Origin: an uncultured Roseburia sp. | Lineage (GTDB): Bacteria > Bacillota > Clostridia > Lachnospirales > Lachnospiraceae | DNA: 64,000 nucleotides | Direction of reading: 5' to 3' | Assembly (NCBI GenBank): GCA_947649645.1 | Contig: CANSSP010000004.1 | Location: 1-64,000 of the forward strand | Made by a program: the position numbers and the translations under genes | Notes under the pieces: generated by a model | Database searches by the model: none | What the model saw: the letters and a program-made list of their open reading frames with translations, nothing else | What the model was told of the DNA's origin: nothing | In this document: in pieces, positions 8,541 to 16,840 of the stretch | Numbering within the stretch: position 1 is the stretch's first letter | Layout of the letters: the number at the start of each line of letters is the position of its first letter

Positions 8541-9536
8541 TCAGAAACCGGCCGGAAATCCCGTCGTCTCCCGTTCCACGAGACGCACCGGAAGCACGGT
8601 TCTTCTCGCCACCATTTTCCCCGCAATCGAATCATGCAGAAGATTTACCGCAATCTCCGCCATCTCCTTGACCGGCTGGTGAATCGTCGTAAGCTGCGGC
8701 GTCGTAAGCGAGGCAATATTGACATCGTCAAAACCGATGATCTTCATCTGCTCCGGCACTACAATGCCCATCTTCCGGCACACCTGCAGTGTCTGTGCCG
8801 CGATCAGGTCGCTGTTGGCAAACAGCCCGTCCGTCTCGGGATATTTCCGCAGCGCCTCTGCGATCAGCTCACCGTAAGCCATACTGTTATACTGCCCTTC
8901 CTCTGTGAGCAGCTCCACAAAGGGAATGCCGCTCTTCTCGCACGCCTCGCGAAATCCCTCCGTTCGCTGATCCGCCGGCATGGTAATCGTGCCGATATTT
9001 CCGACGTGAAGAAGGTTCTTACAGCCGCAGGAAATCAGTTTCTGCGCCGCCAGCACACCGCCCTGCTTATTGTCGCATTCCACCGACGCCGTTCCGTTTC
9101 CAAGGAAACGCTCCATTGTGATGACGGGAATCCCGATCCCCTCAAACAGCTCCATCGACACGGTGCCGCTGCAAAGGATGATACCCGCCACCTGATTTCC
9201 CGTGCAGATATTGATGTACTCCGTCTCTTTTTCCTGTATGCTCTGCGAATTGCACAGCAGGATCCGATACCCTTTCTCGTATGCCTGGTCTTCCAGATTA
9301 CTGATCATCTCCGAAAAATAAGGGTGACGGATATGAGGGACAATCAGTCCGATCGTATTCGTGCTCTTTCTGTGGAGTGACCGTGCCACCTCATTTGGCT
9401 GATAATTCAGCTTTTTCATCGCAACGTCCACTTTCTGACGCGCATTGTCACTGATATAACCCCGGTTATTCAGGATCCGGGATACCGTACTGGTAGTCAG
9501 GCCAGCCTCCTTTGCAACATCCTTTAAGGTTGCCAT
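8541..9536 (-). CDS. LacI-family transcriptional regulator
   Basis: 331 residues. The N-terminal 'ATLKDVAKEAGLTTSTVSRILNNRG' is the LacI helix-turn-helix plus the start of the hinge helix ('YQPNEVARSLHRK'). The remainder ('NTIGLIVPHIRHPYFSEMI...', 'GFDDVNIASLTTPQLTTIHQP') is a periplasmic-binding-protein-like effector domain. It most likely represses or activates the neighbouring sugar ABC operon in response to a sugar, because both promoters carry the same 18-bp site. The start at 9536 has GGAG about 10 nt upstream. Confidence 0.93.
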   Translation of the reverse strand: MATLKDVAKEAGLTTSTVSRILNNRGYISDNARQKVDVAMKKLNYQPNEVARSLHRKSTNTIGLIVPHIRHPYFSEMISNLEDQAYEKGYRILLCNSQSIQEKETEYINICTGNQVAGIILCSGTVSMELFEGIGIPVITMERFLGNGTASVECDNKQGGVLAAQKLISCGCKNLLHVGNIGTITMPADQRTEGFREACEKSGIPFVELLTEEGQYNSMAYGELIAEALRKYPETDGLFANSDLIAAQTLQVCRKMGIVVPEQMKIIGFDDVNIASLTTPQLTTIHQPVKEMAEIAVNLLHDSIAGKMVARRTVLPVRLVERETTGFPAGF

Positions 9537-9573
9537 ATACCATTTTCTCCATTTCTTTACTTACTTCTGACTA

Positions 9574-9645
9574 CTACTCCATCTGAATCTTACGGCCGCA
9601 TGCGCGGCCCGCCCGGCAGACGCCGCGGCTTTCGTTTTCTTCCAT
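9574..9645 (-). CDS. Possible 23-residue leader ORF ahead of the lacI-type gene
   Basis: In the long (about 160-nt) leader of the regulator transcript, an ATG at 9645 opens a 23-codon frame rich in Arg, Gly and Cys, ending at TAG. A GAGAGGTG-type ribosome site lies about 6 nt upstream. Coding is unproven; it may be a leader peptide or chance. Confidence 0.25.
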   Translation of the reverse strand: MEENESRGVCRAGRACGRKIQME

Positions 9646-9676
9646 GCCTTCACCTCTCTCCATCCAGTCTGCCATA

Positions 9677-9732
9677 TATGACAATCGTTTGTTATTATTT
9701 AATATAGTATCATATTTTCCGAAAACTGACTA
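9677..9732 (-). promoter_or_regulatory. Promoter and operator of the lacI-type gene
   Basis: On the minus strand, TAGTCA (9727-9732) and TACTAT (9704-9709) are 17 bp apart. The operator block 9677-9694, with core ACAATCGTTTGT (ACAA-N4-TTGT dyad, central CG), lies just downstream of the expected start. That is a position suited to autorepression. Confidence 0.6.
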
Positions 9733-9789
9733 TATGCTATGTAACAAATTTATCATTCTTTTTTCGTTAGAACTGACAATTGCGCGTCA

Positions 9790-9985
9790 ATATGTCTGAC
9801 TTTTTCCGGTTCAGTCGCTTTCGTCAGGCCTCTGCATCTGTAATTTCTGGATATCCGGATAAGCTGAGAGCATCGGCTCTCGCAACCACAGGCGATAAGG
9901 ATCGTATTCCGATCAGATTGGATTACACAAAGTCCTTGCGGCAGGCCGTGGCGCAGCCCTGAAGCGCAGACACAAATCCCGCGAT
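9790..9985 (+). ncRNA. Structured RNA candidate, rod-shaped, about 180-200 nt
   Basis: The gap 9733-10183 has no convincing protein gene, yet nested pairings span it. GTCTG (9794) pairs with CAGAC (9967), TTCAG (9810) with CTGAA (9959), GGCCT (9827) with AGGCC (9943), TGTAAT (9839) with ATTACA (9922), and TCTG (9846) with CAGA (9914). A hairpin GAGAGC/GCTCTC (9866-9880) lies inside. A terminator follows at 10036-10068. The shape and length recall 6S RNA, but no primary-sequence hallmark was confirmed. The strand is inferred from the downstream terminator. No clear promoter was found. Confidence 0.45.
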
Positions 9986-10035
9986 GGCAGTTTTAAACAG
10001 GAAAACTTCTGCCAGATCTTTCCTGTAAAACAAAG

Positions 10036-10068
10036 AAAAACAGGCCGCTGTGTCGTCTGCCTGTTTTT
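10036..10068. terminator. Terminator downstream of the structured RNA candidate
   Basis: A stem, AAAAACAGGC / GCCTGTTTTT, with a 13-nt loop. It can work in both directions. The CorA-like gene has its own nearer terminator, so this one probably serves plus-strand transcription from 9790-9985. Confidence 0.7.
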
Positions 10069-10183
10069 ATTCCTCTCTCATTTTGCGCTTAAAATACATC
10101 TGCCCACATCGGATCTGCACACACCTGTAAACGCTCACCCCATTGTAAGCACACAGCCTTTCTCACATATTATTCTTTGCTTT

Positions 10184-10214
10184 GCATAAAAAATTACCAT
10201 AATATATGGTAATT
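10184..10214 (-). terminator. Terminator of the CorA-like gene
   Basis: A perfect 9-bp stem, AATTACCAT / ATGGTAATT (10192-10214), with a 5-nt loop. On the minus strand it is followed by TTTTTT. It lies 18 bp after the gene. Confidence 0.75.
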
Positions 10215-10231
10215 GTCAAGGCTGCCATTAT

Positions 10232-11188
10232 CTACAGCATCTTCTTTTTCCGAAAAAAAACGATCTCGGATGTGGTTATCAGAACACTCGCCAGCGCTAC
10301 TGCCGGATATGCATAGGGCCACGCAAATTCCGGCATATCTGGAAAATTCATCCCATACCAGCCTGCGATCAGCGTCAGCGGCAGAAAAATCGTTGTCACA
10401 ACCGTCAGAATACTCATTACCTTATTCTGCTGCACGTCGATCAGGGCCTGGTAAAGCTCCCGGATCTGGACCAGATACTCTTTAAGCAGCTCGACATGAT
10501 CGTGAAGGCGACAGGCTCTGTTCGTAAAAAGCTGCCAGGCCATCCGCTCCTCCGCGCTGAGTTCCCAGGAAAAATCTCCTTGTACCTGATCGCCGATATT
10601 TACAAGCTGTTCATAATATGCATGACTGGCCGTCAGCTGTCTTCTGTAATGAATCACCATCTCATAAAAATTTTCCGGCTGTTTTTTTAAGAGTCCCTCC
10701 TCGAGGGACGACAGGCGCTCCTCCTGCTGCTGAAGGCTGATCACATCATCTTCGATAAGAGACTCAAACAGAAGGAGAAGCACCTGGCTGGAAGGTATTC
10801 TGCCGCGGGGCGTCTGCCCGATTTTTCCCAGAAGATTTTTCAGCAATGTGCCGTCTTCCACAAGCAGCAGCCGGTTTTGCCTGTAATAAAACCCGAACGA
10901 CTGAAAACAGAGCTGCCCTCTACGGCTCCCCGGCACCTTGACCGTCCCCTGTATACACTCTGCAAACCGTTCCAGTTTGCAGTACTGTACCGGGCTCATG
11001 CTCCGGTACAGTCTGCGCTTATGGGGATAATCGCCCTCCAGATGTCCAAATTCCGCAAGAGACATCAGAAAAATCCGGCAATCTGTTGTCTCCGCCGGGC
11101 CGCCCGCCGCCCTCTCTTTCCCTCCGCCTTCTTCTGTATCCGCCCGGTCGATTCTCCCGTCCGCGGCTGCAAATAAGTACTCCTGCAT
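10232..11188 (-). CDS. CorA-like divalent metal ion transporter
   Basis: 318 residues. The C-terminus carries the signature of the CorA family: two membrane helices with 'YGMNF' at the end of the first, preceded by 'TIFLPLTLIAGW'. The N-terminal 220 residues form the cytoplasmic funnel domain, with a long helical stretch. The protein should be a homopentameric channel for Mg2+ or Co2+. The start at 11188 is preferred because GGGAGG lies upstream. It is monocistronic, bounded by its own terminator. Confidence 0.9.
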   Translation of the reverse strand: MQEYLFAAADGRIDRADTEEGGGKERAAGGPAETTDCRIFLMSLAEFGHLEGDYPHKRRLYRSMSPVQYCKLERFAECIQGTVKVPGSRRGQLCFQSFGFYYRQNRLLLVEDGTLLKNLLGKIGQTPRGRIPSSQVLLLLFESLIEDDVISLQQQEERLSSLEEGLLKKQPENFYEMVIHYRRQLTASHAYYEQLVNIGDQVQGDFSWELSAEERMAWQLFTNRACRLHDHVELLKEYLVQIRELYQALIDVQQNKVMSILTVVTTIFLPLTLIAGWYGMNFPDMPEFAWPYAYPAVALASVLITTSEIVFFRKKKML

Positions 11189-11266
11189 GTTCCGTTTTCC
11201 TCCCTCTGCCGATACTTCTATTATACCCGCCTGCAGCCGGATCAAAACGGAAAACTGTTCACCGCG

Positions 11267-12148
11267 TCACTCTTCCTCATCCCCTTTTTCAATCTCTACG
11301 TACATTTTCCACTCCATACCGCCGGTATCTGTCACAACCTCCAGCACTTTTGCGCCGTCATTCTTTACGATCACACGTGATGTCGTCTCCTCTTCGTCTT
11401 TTCCGTTCGACACCACACGCTCGCAAAGCTTTTCCTTCAGAAGCAGAGCCTGCTGTTCAAGCGCCCTGGCAAGCTGTATGCCGCCCGTCCCGTCATTCCC
11501 GGACGCGGCAGGCATGGCCGTCGCTGCTTCGTTTCTCCTGTCCGGATTCCGCTGCTCCGTTTCAGACCGCACTCTCTGCTCTTCCCTGACCTCATCAAGA
11601 TAGTCGTCGATCTCTTCCAGAAGCTTCTCCCACTCCTTCACGCTGAATTCACTGCCGCCCGTCTGAATCTTTGGCGGTCCGTTTTTTATCTGTTCTTTTA
11701 CCCGCTCATAAAATGAACACACTTCACCGTGAAACCATTCTGCCTCACTCTTCTCTGCCTTCCGGGCGCGCTCCCACGCCCTGACTGCCGCCATCTCCAC
11801 GATATCCGTGGTATCTTTCGCTATTCTTTGCGGGTCCGCCTCATACGCCTTCACCGTGCCGTCTTCCAGCTTCTGTTCCAGATATACCTTCCCCTCTTTC
11901 AGATACGCCTTTGCCTTGACGGAAAATCCTTCCTGCACATATACTTTCGAGAAATCGGCCGCCGCAAACGTAAGGTTTGAAACCGCACATTCCTTTAACC
12001 CGCCGCCTCCGCTTTCCGCCCTCATTTTCGCATTCACGACCGCGTCAAAAGCAGTTCCCGGTCCCATCAGACGACCGGTTCCCGGTCTGCTTTTTAAGGA
12101 ATCTTTTATCCGTCCCGAAAACGGATCTCCGATTTTGTTTACCGTCAT
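11267..12148 (-). CDS. Hypothetical protein downstream of an ECF sigma factor
   Basis: 293 residues, no signal peptide and no membrane segment; not recognised. The N-terminal part carries a glycine-rich run ('SGGGGLKECAVS'). The middle is rich in charged residues, probably helical ('KEWEKLLEEIDDYLDEVREEQ'). The C-terminal strand-rich stretch 'SRVIVKNDGAKVLEVVTDTGG' closes the protein. It follows the sigma-factor gene by 26 bp on the same strand, so the two are likely co-transcribed. It lacks a membrane helix and a zinc motif, so it is not an ordinary membrane anti-sigma factor, although a soluble partner role cannot be excluded. Confidence 0.6.
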   Translation of the reverse strand: MTVNKIGDPFSGRIKDSLKSRPGTGRLMGPGTAFDAVVNAKMRAESGGGGLKECAVSNLTFAAADFSKVYVQEGFSVKAKAYLKEGKVYLEQKLEDGTVKAYEADPQRIAKDTTDIVEMAAVRAWERARKAEKSEAEWFHGEVCSFYERVKEQIKNGPPKIQTGGSEFSVKEWEKLLEEIDDYLDEVREEQRVRSETEQRNPDRRNEAATAMPAASGNDGTGGIQLARALEQQALLLKEKLCERVVSNGKDEEETTSRVIVKNDGAKVLEVVTDTGGMEWKMYVEIEKGDEEE

Positions 12149-12174
12149 ACGCTTCCTCCCTTTTCCCTCCGTCG

Positions 12175-12660
12175 CTACATTCCACGCTCCCGCTGCAGCA
12201 GTTCCCTGATCTTTTCCCTGCCCCTTCTGAGATTCGTCTTCACCGTGTTTTCCGGCAGATCCAGAATCGCCGCAATCTCTCCGATCGAGTAATCCTCGTA
12301 ATAAAACAGATAGAGACAGTTTCTGTATTTTTCAGTCAGCGCCAGGACTGCCCACAGCGTGTCGTCTTCTTCAAGCCAGGGGATGCCAGGCGCCTTCTGC
12401 TCCGGCACCGCTTCCAGCGCAACTCTCATATTCCGCCACCTGCTTTTTAAGAGATCTCTGCACAGATTGAGCGTCACCCGTATCATCCAGGCTTTCTCAT
12501 GCGCCGCGCTCTCATACTCTTTCCCTGAGAGCAACAGCCGGATAAACACCTCCTGCGCAACATCCTCCGCATCCGCACGGTTTTTCACCTGCGCAAAGGC
12601 AACCCTGTACGCAAGGGGATAGTATTCTTTAAAATACTGCTCCATCTGCTTCCTTTTCAT
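12175..12660 (-). CDS. ECF-type RNA polymerase sigma factor
   Basis: About 161 residues, with region 2 ('YPLAYRVAFAQVKNRADAEDVAQEVFIRLL', binding the -10 element and core polymerase) and region 4 ('YSIGEIAAILDLPENTVKTNLRRGREKIRELL', helix-turn-helix for the -35 box). A long region 1 and region 3 are absent, as in ECF (group 4) sigma factors. An alternative GTG start lies 9 nt upstream. No recognisable anti-sigma gene is adjacent; the only co-directional neighbour is a soluble protein of unknown function. Confidence 0.9.
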   Translation of the reverse strand: MKRKQMEQYFKEYYPLAYRVAFAQVKNRADAEDVAQEVFIRLLLSGKEYESAAHEKAWMIRVTLNLCRDLLKSRWRNMRVALEAVPEQKAPGIPWLEEDDTLWAVLALTEKYRNCLYLFYYEDYSIGEIAAILDLPENTVKTNLRRGREKIRELLQRERGM

Positions 12661-12751
12661 GACCTGCACCGGGCGCCCCTCTTAAGCGCCTCTCTCCCCT
12701 CCACGTGTGTATCATCGACACGGCGAACGTATCGCAAACCTGCCTCAAGGA

Positions 12752-12809
12752 GCCCCCTCACCGGGCTGTGTGCGCCTGCGGCGCTTCCCGGCTGACGAGG
12801 GGGTTTTAT
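12752..12809 (+). repeat. Long GC-rich hairpin upstream of the sigma-factor gene
   Basis: CCCCCTC (12753) pairs with GAGGGGG (12797), CCGGG (12761) with CCCGG (12787), and GCGCC (12772) with GGCGC (12780). TTTT follows on the plus strand. It has a terminator shape for plus-strand transcription, but no plus-strand gene precedes it. On the minus strand it would lie in the sigma-factor leader. Confidence 0.6.
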
Positions 12810-12830
12810 AGGAATACGACAGAAAAGAGA

Positions 12831-12851
12831 AAAAAGTTTCAACTTTTTTTA
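12831..12851 (-). terminator. A/T-rich terminator overlapping the ABC permease stop codon
   Basis: On the minus strand, AAAAAAAGTT-GA-AACTTTTTT can fold with a T-run as its right arm. The stem is weak. Confidence 0.4.
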
Positions 12852-14414
12852 TTTTTTCGAAAAATCCAGCGCAAGCGCCAGTATCGCCAGGACTGCCGTC
12901 GTGACAACATATACCGTAATGGCGGGAATCTCCGGAAAGCCAGCCAGAACCAGCATCGGCACAACGCCCGCAGACAGTCCCACAAACACCATCAGAAACG
13001 TGGACATACTGCGCTTTACAACATTGGCCTCGTTGTCCCAGTCAAAAACAGGGAATATCCGGTTGATCGCAGCGCCTGCCTCTGCCGCAAAAACAATCTG
13101 GGCCGCCGGAACGGCCACAAGACCAAAAAGCTGCGCGGCATCCGGCCTTAACGACGCCACAAGCAGAATCTCCGATACCAGGTAAAACGGAGCAATCACC
13201 GCGAGATTCGCGTACACTTTACTGCGGATCACCTCTTTCTGCGTGACTGGCAGGGTCTGCATCATCCACCACTGTTTCCCCTCTATCGATATGGCACACG
13301 CCGTCATCGGCATCGCCGCAGGCAGCATCCCAAGCAGCACCGGAAGCACCCGCTCCGCAATCCCGGGCACCGCGATAATCTGCTTAATCGAATCTTCGCC
13401 CGCAAAAGCGACAGCGACGGCAAGCACAGCCATCAGCAAATATCCCACGATTGTATTTGTCACATACACAGGGCAGGAAAAATAATGCCGCAGCTCCCGC
13501 TCCACCATGCTCTTTTGTACGGAACTGACAGAAAGCTCCGACATCCGGTAATCGCCCTTTGCCTCCCGCGCTCCCAGAAGACATACTATTTTTTCATAAA
13601 AATGCTCCAGAATCCCTACAAACAGGACGAAACATCCGAAAGATACGCCCAAATACAAAAGCATTGCGCCGGCTTTCTGAAACACCATCGCATCTGCCAG
13701 CCATATGGCGGGCGGATAAATACGCCCGATCTGCTCTTCTATCAGTACGGCCAGATCCTGCATGACGCCCATAATCTGGCTCTCATCCATCCCCGACATC
13801 GAGAAACTGCCAATCATAACCACACACACGAAAAGCATTGTGAGCAGAATCATCGCAAGATTCTTTTGTTTCCATCTGCTGCTGATTCCTGCGATCACGG
13901 CCCCGACAACAGACGCGGCCGTCAGAGGCAGAAGCGGCAGAAACAGGCTCCCGGCAATCCCGTACAGATAAAAAGAAAATCCTGGCTTTTCCAGAACGCC
14001 ATACGCTGTCATCCCGGCAGCCATGACAAAGAGCGCCAACAACATATTGGTCAGATACATTGAGAGAAAACGGCTGATCAGTATCGCGCGAACCGTCACC
14101 GGCAGTGCAATCTGCCTCTCATACCCATTTTTGTCGAACAATACCGGCCCCGCCTTGATCATCGTAAACGTAAACACAATCAAAGACACACAAAGCGCCA
14201 GGACTGCCGGAACGAGATGCCCCATTTCCATGATCACCAGCCCGTAGCTGGTAACCGCCACATAAAATGCAATCATGCCCGCCAGCAAAATCCAGAGGAG
14301 CCCCATCAGAACAGAAGATATTTTTTTCTTTCTGTCTCTGGTAAACCGCAATTCATTCAGACGGAACATCCCACAAAGAGAAATCCACGTCAGCCTTCTA
14401 ATCTGTCCTGCCAT
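12849..14414 (-). CDS. ABC-2 type transporter permease
   Basis: 521-residue integral membrane protein with about 12 hydrophobic segments and a basic N-terminal tail ('LRFTRDRKKKISSVLMGLLWILLAGMIAF'). There is no signal peptide or catalytic motif. It starts 17 bp inside the end of the ATP-binding gene, so the pair is translationally coupled and should form one exporter. The cargo cannot be told. Such two-gene pairs in Firmicutes are often linked to drug, peptide or lipid export and to GntR-type regulators, but no regulator gene is next to it here. Confidence 0.82.
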   Translation of the reverse strand: MAGQIRRLTWISLCGMFRLNELRFTRDRKKKISSVLMGLLWILLAGMIAFYVAVTSYGLVIMEMGHLVPAVLALCVSLIVFTFTMIKAGPVLFDKNGYERQIALPVTVRAILISRFLSMYLTNMLLALFVMAAGMTAYGVLEKPGFSFYLYGIAGSLFLPLLPLTAASVVGAVIAGISSRWKQKNLAMILLTMLFVCVVMIGSFSMSGMDESQIMGVMQDLAVLIEEQIGRIYPPAIWLADAMVFQKAGAMLLYLGVSFGCFVLFVGILEHFYEKIVCLLGAREAKGDYRMSELSVSSVQKSMVERELRHYFSCPVYVTNTIVGYLLMAVLAVAVAFAGEDSIKQIIAVPGIAERVLPVLLGMLPAAMPMTACAISIEGKQWWMMQTLPVTQKEVIRSKVYANLAVIAPFYLVSEILLVASLRPDAAQLFGLVAVPAAQIVFAAEAGAAINRIFPVFDWDNEANVVKRSMSTFLMVFVGLSAGVVPMLVLAGFPEIPAITVYVVTTAVLAILALALDFSKK

Positions 14415-15132
14415 GACCTGCCACCTCCATAAATACCTCTTCCAGAGATTTATCCCGCGTCAGTTCCCTTGTATCCCCTTCCGTCACAAGCCTGCCTCCC
14501 GAAATAACCGCAATGCGGTTGCAGAGCTTTTCCGCAACCTCAAGGACGTGCGTAGAGAAAAAAATCGCGCTTCCCCGGTCACACGCCGCGTGCATTTTGT
14601 TTTTCAGTATCAGGGACGCCTCGGGATCAAGCCCCACAAAAGGTTCGTCGAGTATCAGCAGCTTTGGCTCGTGAATCAGCGCCCCGATCACAGCAAGCTT
14701 CTGCTTCATTCCATGGGAATACGTAGAAATCAGGTCACCAAGTACCGGAATCAGCCCGAAATCTTCCGCTTCCCTGCGGATGCGCTCTTGTCTGCTCTGC
14801 TTTGACACCTGGTAGATATCCGCGATAAAATTCAGATATTGTATTCCTGTCAGATACTCGTAAATATCCGGATTATCCGGAATATACGCCATGCACTTTT
14901 TACAGGCCAGCGCTTCCTTCTGTACGCTTCTGCCATCTACTCTGATCTCTCCCCGGTCAAAACCATGGATCCCCACGATACATTTGATCGTCGTCGTCTT
15001 CCCGGCTCCGTTGTGGCCGATAAATCCGTAGATATCTCCCGCATGTACCGAAAGAGAAAGACCGTCCACCGCTGTCTTCGCCTTTCCATATCTTTTTGTC
15101 AGATTATTAATCTCCAGAACTTTTTCTTTCAT
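14398..15132 (-). CDS. ABC transporter ATP-binding protein (exporter type)
   Basis: 244 residues with Walker A 'GHNGAGKTTTIKC', Walker B 'KLLILDEPFVGLDPEA' and the H-loop 'FFSTHVLEVAEKL'. The signature motif reads 'YSHGMKQKL' instead of LSGGQ, as is common in ABC-2 exporter ATPases. It provides ATP hydrolysis for the permease encoded directly downstream, with which it overlaps by 17 bp. Transcription probably starts at a TTGACA-17-TATGAT promoter whose -10 box touches a perfect 14-bp palindrome. Confidence 0.93.
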   Translation of the reverse strand: MKEKVLEINNLTKRYGKAKTAVDGLSLSVHAGDIYGFIGHNGAGKTTTIKCIVGIHGFDRGEIRVDGRSVQKEALACKKCMAYIPDNPDIYEYLTGIQYLNFIADIYQVSKQSRQERIRREAEDFGLIPVLGDLISTYSHGMKQKLAVIGALIHEPKLLILDEPFVGLDPEASLILKNKMHAACDRGSAIFFSTHVLEVAEKLCNRIAVISGGRLVTEGDTRELTRDKSLEEVFMEVAGHGRTD

Positions 15133-15160
15133 AATCCGTCCGCTCCCTCTATGAGATATT

Positions 15161-15202
15161 TTTTGATATCAAAATCATATCATATAGATATTTTTTTGTC
15201 AA
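15161..15202 (-). promoter_or_regulatory. Promoter with palindromic operator for the ABC-2 exporter
   Basis: On the minus strand, TTGACA (15197-15202) and TATGAT (15174-15179) are 17 bp apart. Directly downstream is the perfect palindrome TTTTGATATCAAAA (15161-15174), an obvious repressor site. No regulator gene lies next to it in this window. Confidence 0.65.
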
Positions 15203-15219
15203 TCATTCCCCGTCAGAAA

Positions 15220-15277
15220 AGAAAACAGACAAGGTAAAAGCCATATTACCGTCGGCTTTACACCCTGTCTGTTTTCT
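15220..15277 (-). terminator. Terminator downstream of spoVG
   Basis: A long stem, AGAAAACAGAC / GTCTGTTTTCT, with an inner helix GTAAA-AGCC / GGCTTTAC. T-rich sequence follows on the minus strand. Confidence 0.8.
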
Positions 15278-15351
15278 GTTATTCTTAACTTGAAAAAAAT
15301 CTCAGCACTTGCAGAAAATCTTTCAGCACATTTTCAGAGTGCCGGCATCCA

Positions 15352-15642
15352 TTACCCATAACTGTCCTCCCGCACCTGTCCCTCCGCTTCGGCCGCTTCC
15401 CGATACCGTTCAAGGATCAGCCGCTGAATCCGGTCCCTCGTGCCAGAATTGATCGGGTGGGCGATATCACGGTATTCTCCGTCCGCAGCTTTACGGCTGG
15501 GCATCGCAATAAACAGACCTTTTTCACCCTCAATTATCTTGATATCATGTACTACAAATTCCTCGTCGATCGTAATCGATACGACTGCTTTCATCTTTCC
15601 TTCTTTTTCTACTTTTCTGATTCTTACGTCAGTAATCTGCAT
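15352..15642 (-). CDS. spoVG: Septation/sporulation regulator SpoVG
   Basis: 96 residues, opening '[11 protein letters not shown]', then '[35 protein letters not shown]' and '[17 protein letters not shown]', which matches SpoVG across its length. SpoVG is a small nucleic-acid-binding protein affecting septation, sporulation and other regulons in Firmicutes. The start at 15642 has AAAGGGGG upstream; a longer reading frame would start inside a hairpin. It lies downstream of glgCD rather than in the purR-yabJ-glmU setting known from Bacillus. It is separated from glgD by a strong hairpin. Confidence 0.96.
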   Translation of the reverse strand: MQITDVRIRKVEKEGKMKAVVSITIDEEFVVHDIKIIEGEKGLFIAMPSRKAADGEYRDIAHPINSGTRDRIQRLILERYREAAEAEGQVREDSYG

Positions 15643-15670
15643 GTATTGTCCCCCTTTGTAATATATATTG

Positions 15671-15706
15671 CATACCTGCCGCCTCTTTGCCATGGCGGCA
15701 GGTATG
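15671..15706. repeat. 13-bp inverted repeat between glgD and spoVG
   Basis: CATACCTGCCGCC pairs with GGCGGCAGGTATG around a 10-nt loop. No T-run follows on the minus strand. It may be a weak terminator, a 3'-end stabiliser for glgCD mRNA, or an operator for spoVG. Confidence 0.6.
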
Positions 15707-15721
15707 TCCCAGGTTCAAATC

Positions 15722-16840
15722 TCACAGCATATATCGTTCATTGTTCTCGGACACAATCCGTATCCCGTCACTCCCACAGTAATACGTATTCGCCTTCAAA
15801 GTATTACGGCTCTCCACAATACAATTCTCAATATGCGTATTGTCCCCGATGTATACGTCATTTAAAATGACAGAATTTCTGATCACACAATTCTTTCCCA
15901 CAAACACCTTTTTAAAAAGAACGGAATCTTCCACTTTACTGTTGATAATACAGCCGCTGGCGACCAGACTGTTGCGCACATCCGACCCGGCATTATACTT
16001 CGCAGGCGGGAGGTCGTCCACTTTCGAGCAGATCTTCGGCTCGTCCCTGAAAAAATACTTCCGCACATCCGGTTTTAAAAAATCAATATTGGTCTGAAAA
16101 TAGGACTCAGCCGTCGCAATATTGCTCCAGTACTCCTTTATCTTATATCCATAGATCCGCTTCATATTCTTATACCGGATCAGGATATCGGTGACGAAAT
16201 CCCAACGGTCCTCTTCCGCGCTGCGCTCCAGCATTTCAATGAGCTGCCGCCTGCGCAGGATATAAATTCCGGTGGAAATCGTGCCGGACTGCGAGACCAT
16301 CGGCTTCTCCTCAAATTCAACGATCTTCGCGTCCTCGTTCATCCGGATCACACCAAAGCGGCTCACGTCTTCCCCTTCTCCCATGTCCTTGCAGACCACG
16401 GTGATATCGGCCTTCTTCCCGATATGATAGTCGAGTACCCGGTTGTAATCCATCTTATAAATACAGTCCCCGCTTGTGATAATAACATAGGGCTCATGCC
16501 TTTTTTTCAAAAAACTGATATTCTGATACATGGCGTCTGCAGTCCCGCGATACCACCAGCTGTTGTCCGCTGTCACTGTCGGATTAAAAACATACAGTCC
16601 GCCCTGCTTCCTCCCAAAATCCCACCACTTTGAAGAACTGAGGTGTTCGTTTAAGGAACGCGCGCTGTATTGTGTCAGCACTGCGACGGTCTGAATGCGG
16701 GAATTACTCATATTGCTCAGTACAAAATCGATACTCCTGTAGCTTCCTCCCACCGGCATCGCCGCAATCGCTCTCTTTTTGGATAATTCCTGCATACGGC
16801 TGTTGTTCCCGCCGGCCAGGATAATGCCTATCGCCTTCAT
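15722..16840 (-). CDS. glgD: Glucose-1-phosphate adenylyltransferase subunit GlgD
   Basis: 372 residues, with an N-terminal nucleotidyltransferase-like domain ('[35 protein letters not shown]') and a C-terminal left-handed beta-helix ('[26 protein letters not shown]'). The GGNNSRM stretch replaces the usual GGxGxRL and the catalytic lysine context is altered, as in GlgD. GlgD has little activity alone and stimulates GlgC in a heteromer. Its ATG overlaps the glgC stop codon in ATGA, so the two subunits are co-translated. It supplies ADP-glucose for glycogen. Confidence 0.95.
   Translation of the reverse strand: MKAIGIILAGGNNSRMQELSKKRAIAAMPVGGSYRSIDFVLSNMSNSRIQTVAVLTQYSARSLNEHLSSSKWWDFGRKQGGLYVFNPTVTADNSWWYRGTADAMYQNISFLKKRHEPYVIITSGDCIYKMDYNRVLDYHIGKKADITVVCKDMGEGEDVSRFGVIRMNEDAKIVEFEEKPMVSQSGTISTGIYILRRRQLIEMLERSAEEDRWDFVTDILIRYKNMKRIYGYKIKEYWSNIATAESYFQTNIDFLKPDVRKYFFRDEPKICSKVDDLPPAKYNAGSDVRNSLVASGCIINSKVEDSVLFKKVFVGKNCVIRNSVILNDVYIGDNTHIENCIVESRNTLKANTYYCGSDGIRIVSENNERYML

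Noticed and set aside
9780..9962. 60-residue plus-strand reading frame between lacI and corA
   Set aside because: It begins with a rare TTG codon, has no ribosome site and no recognisable motif. The same stretch forms nested RNA helices, so a structured RNA is the better reading.
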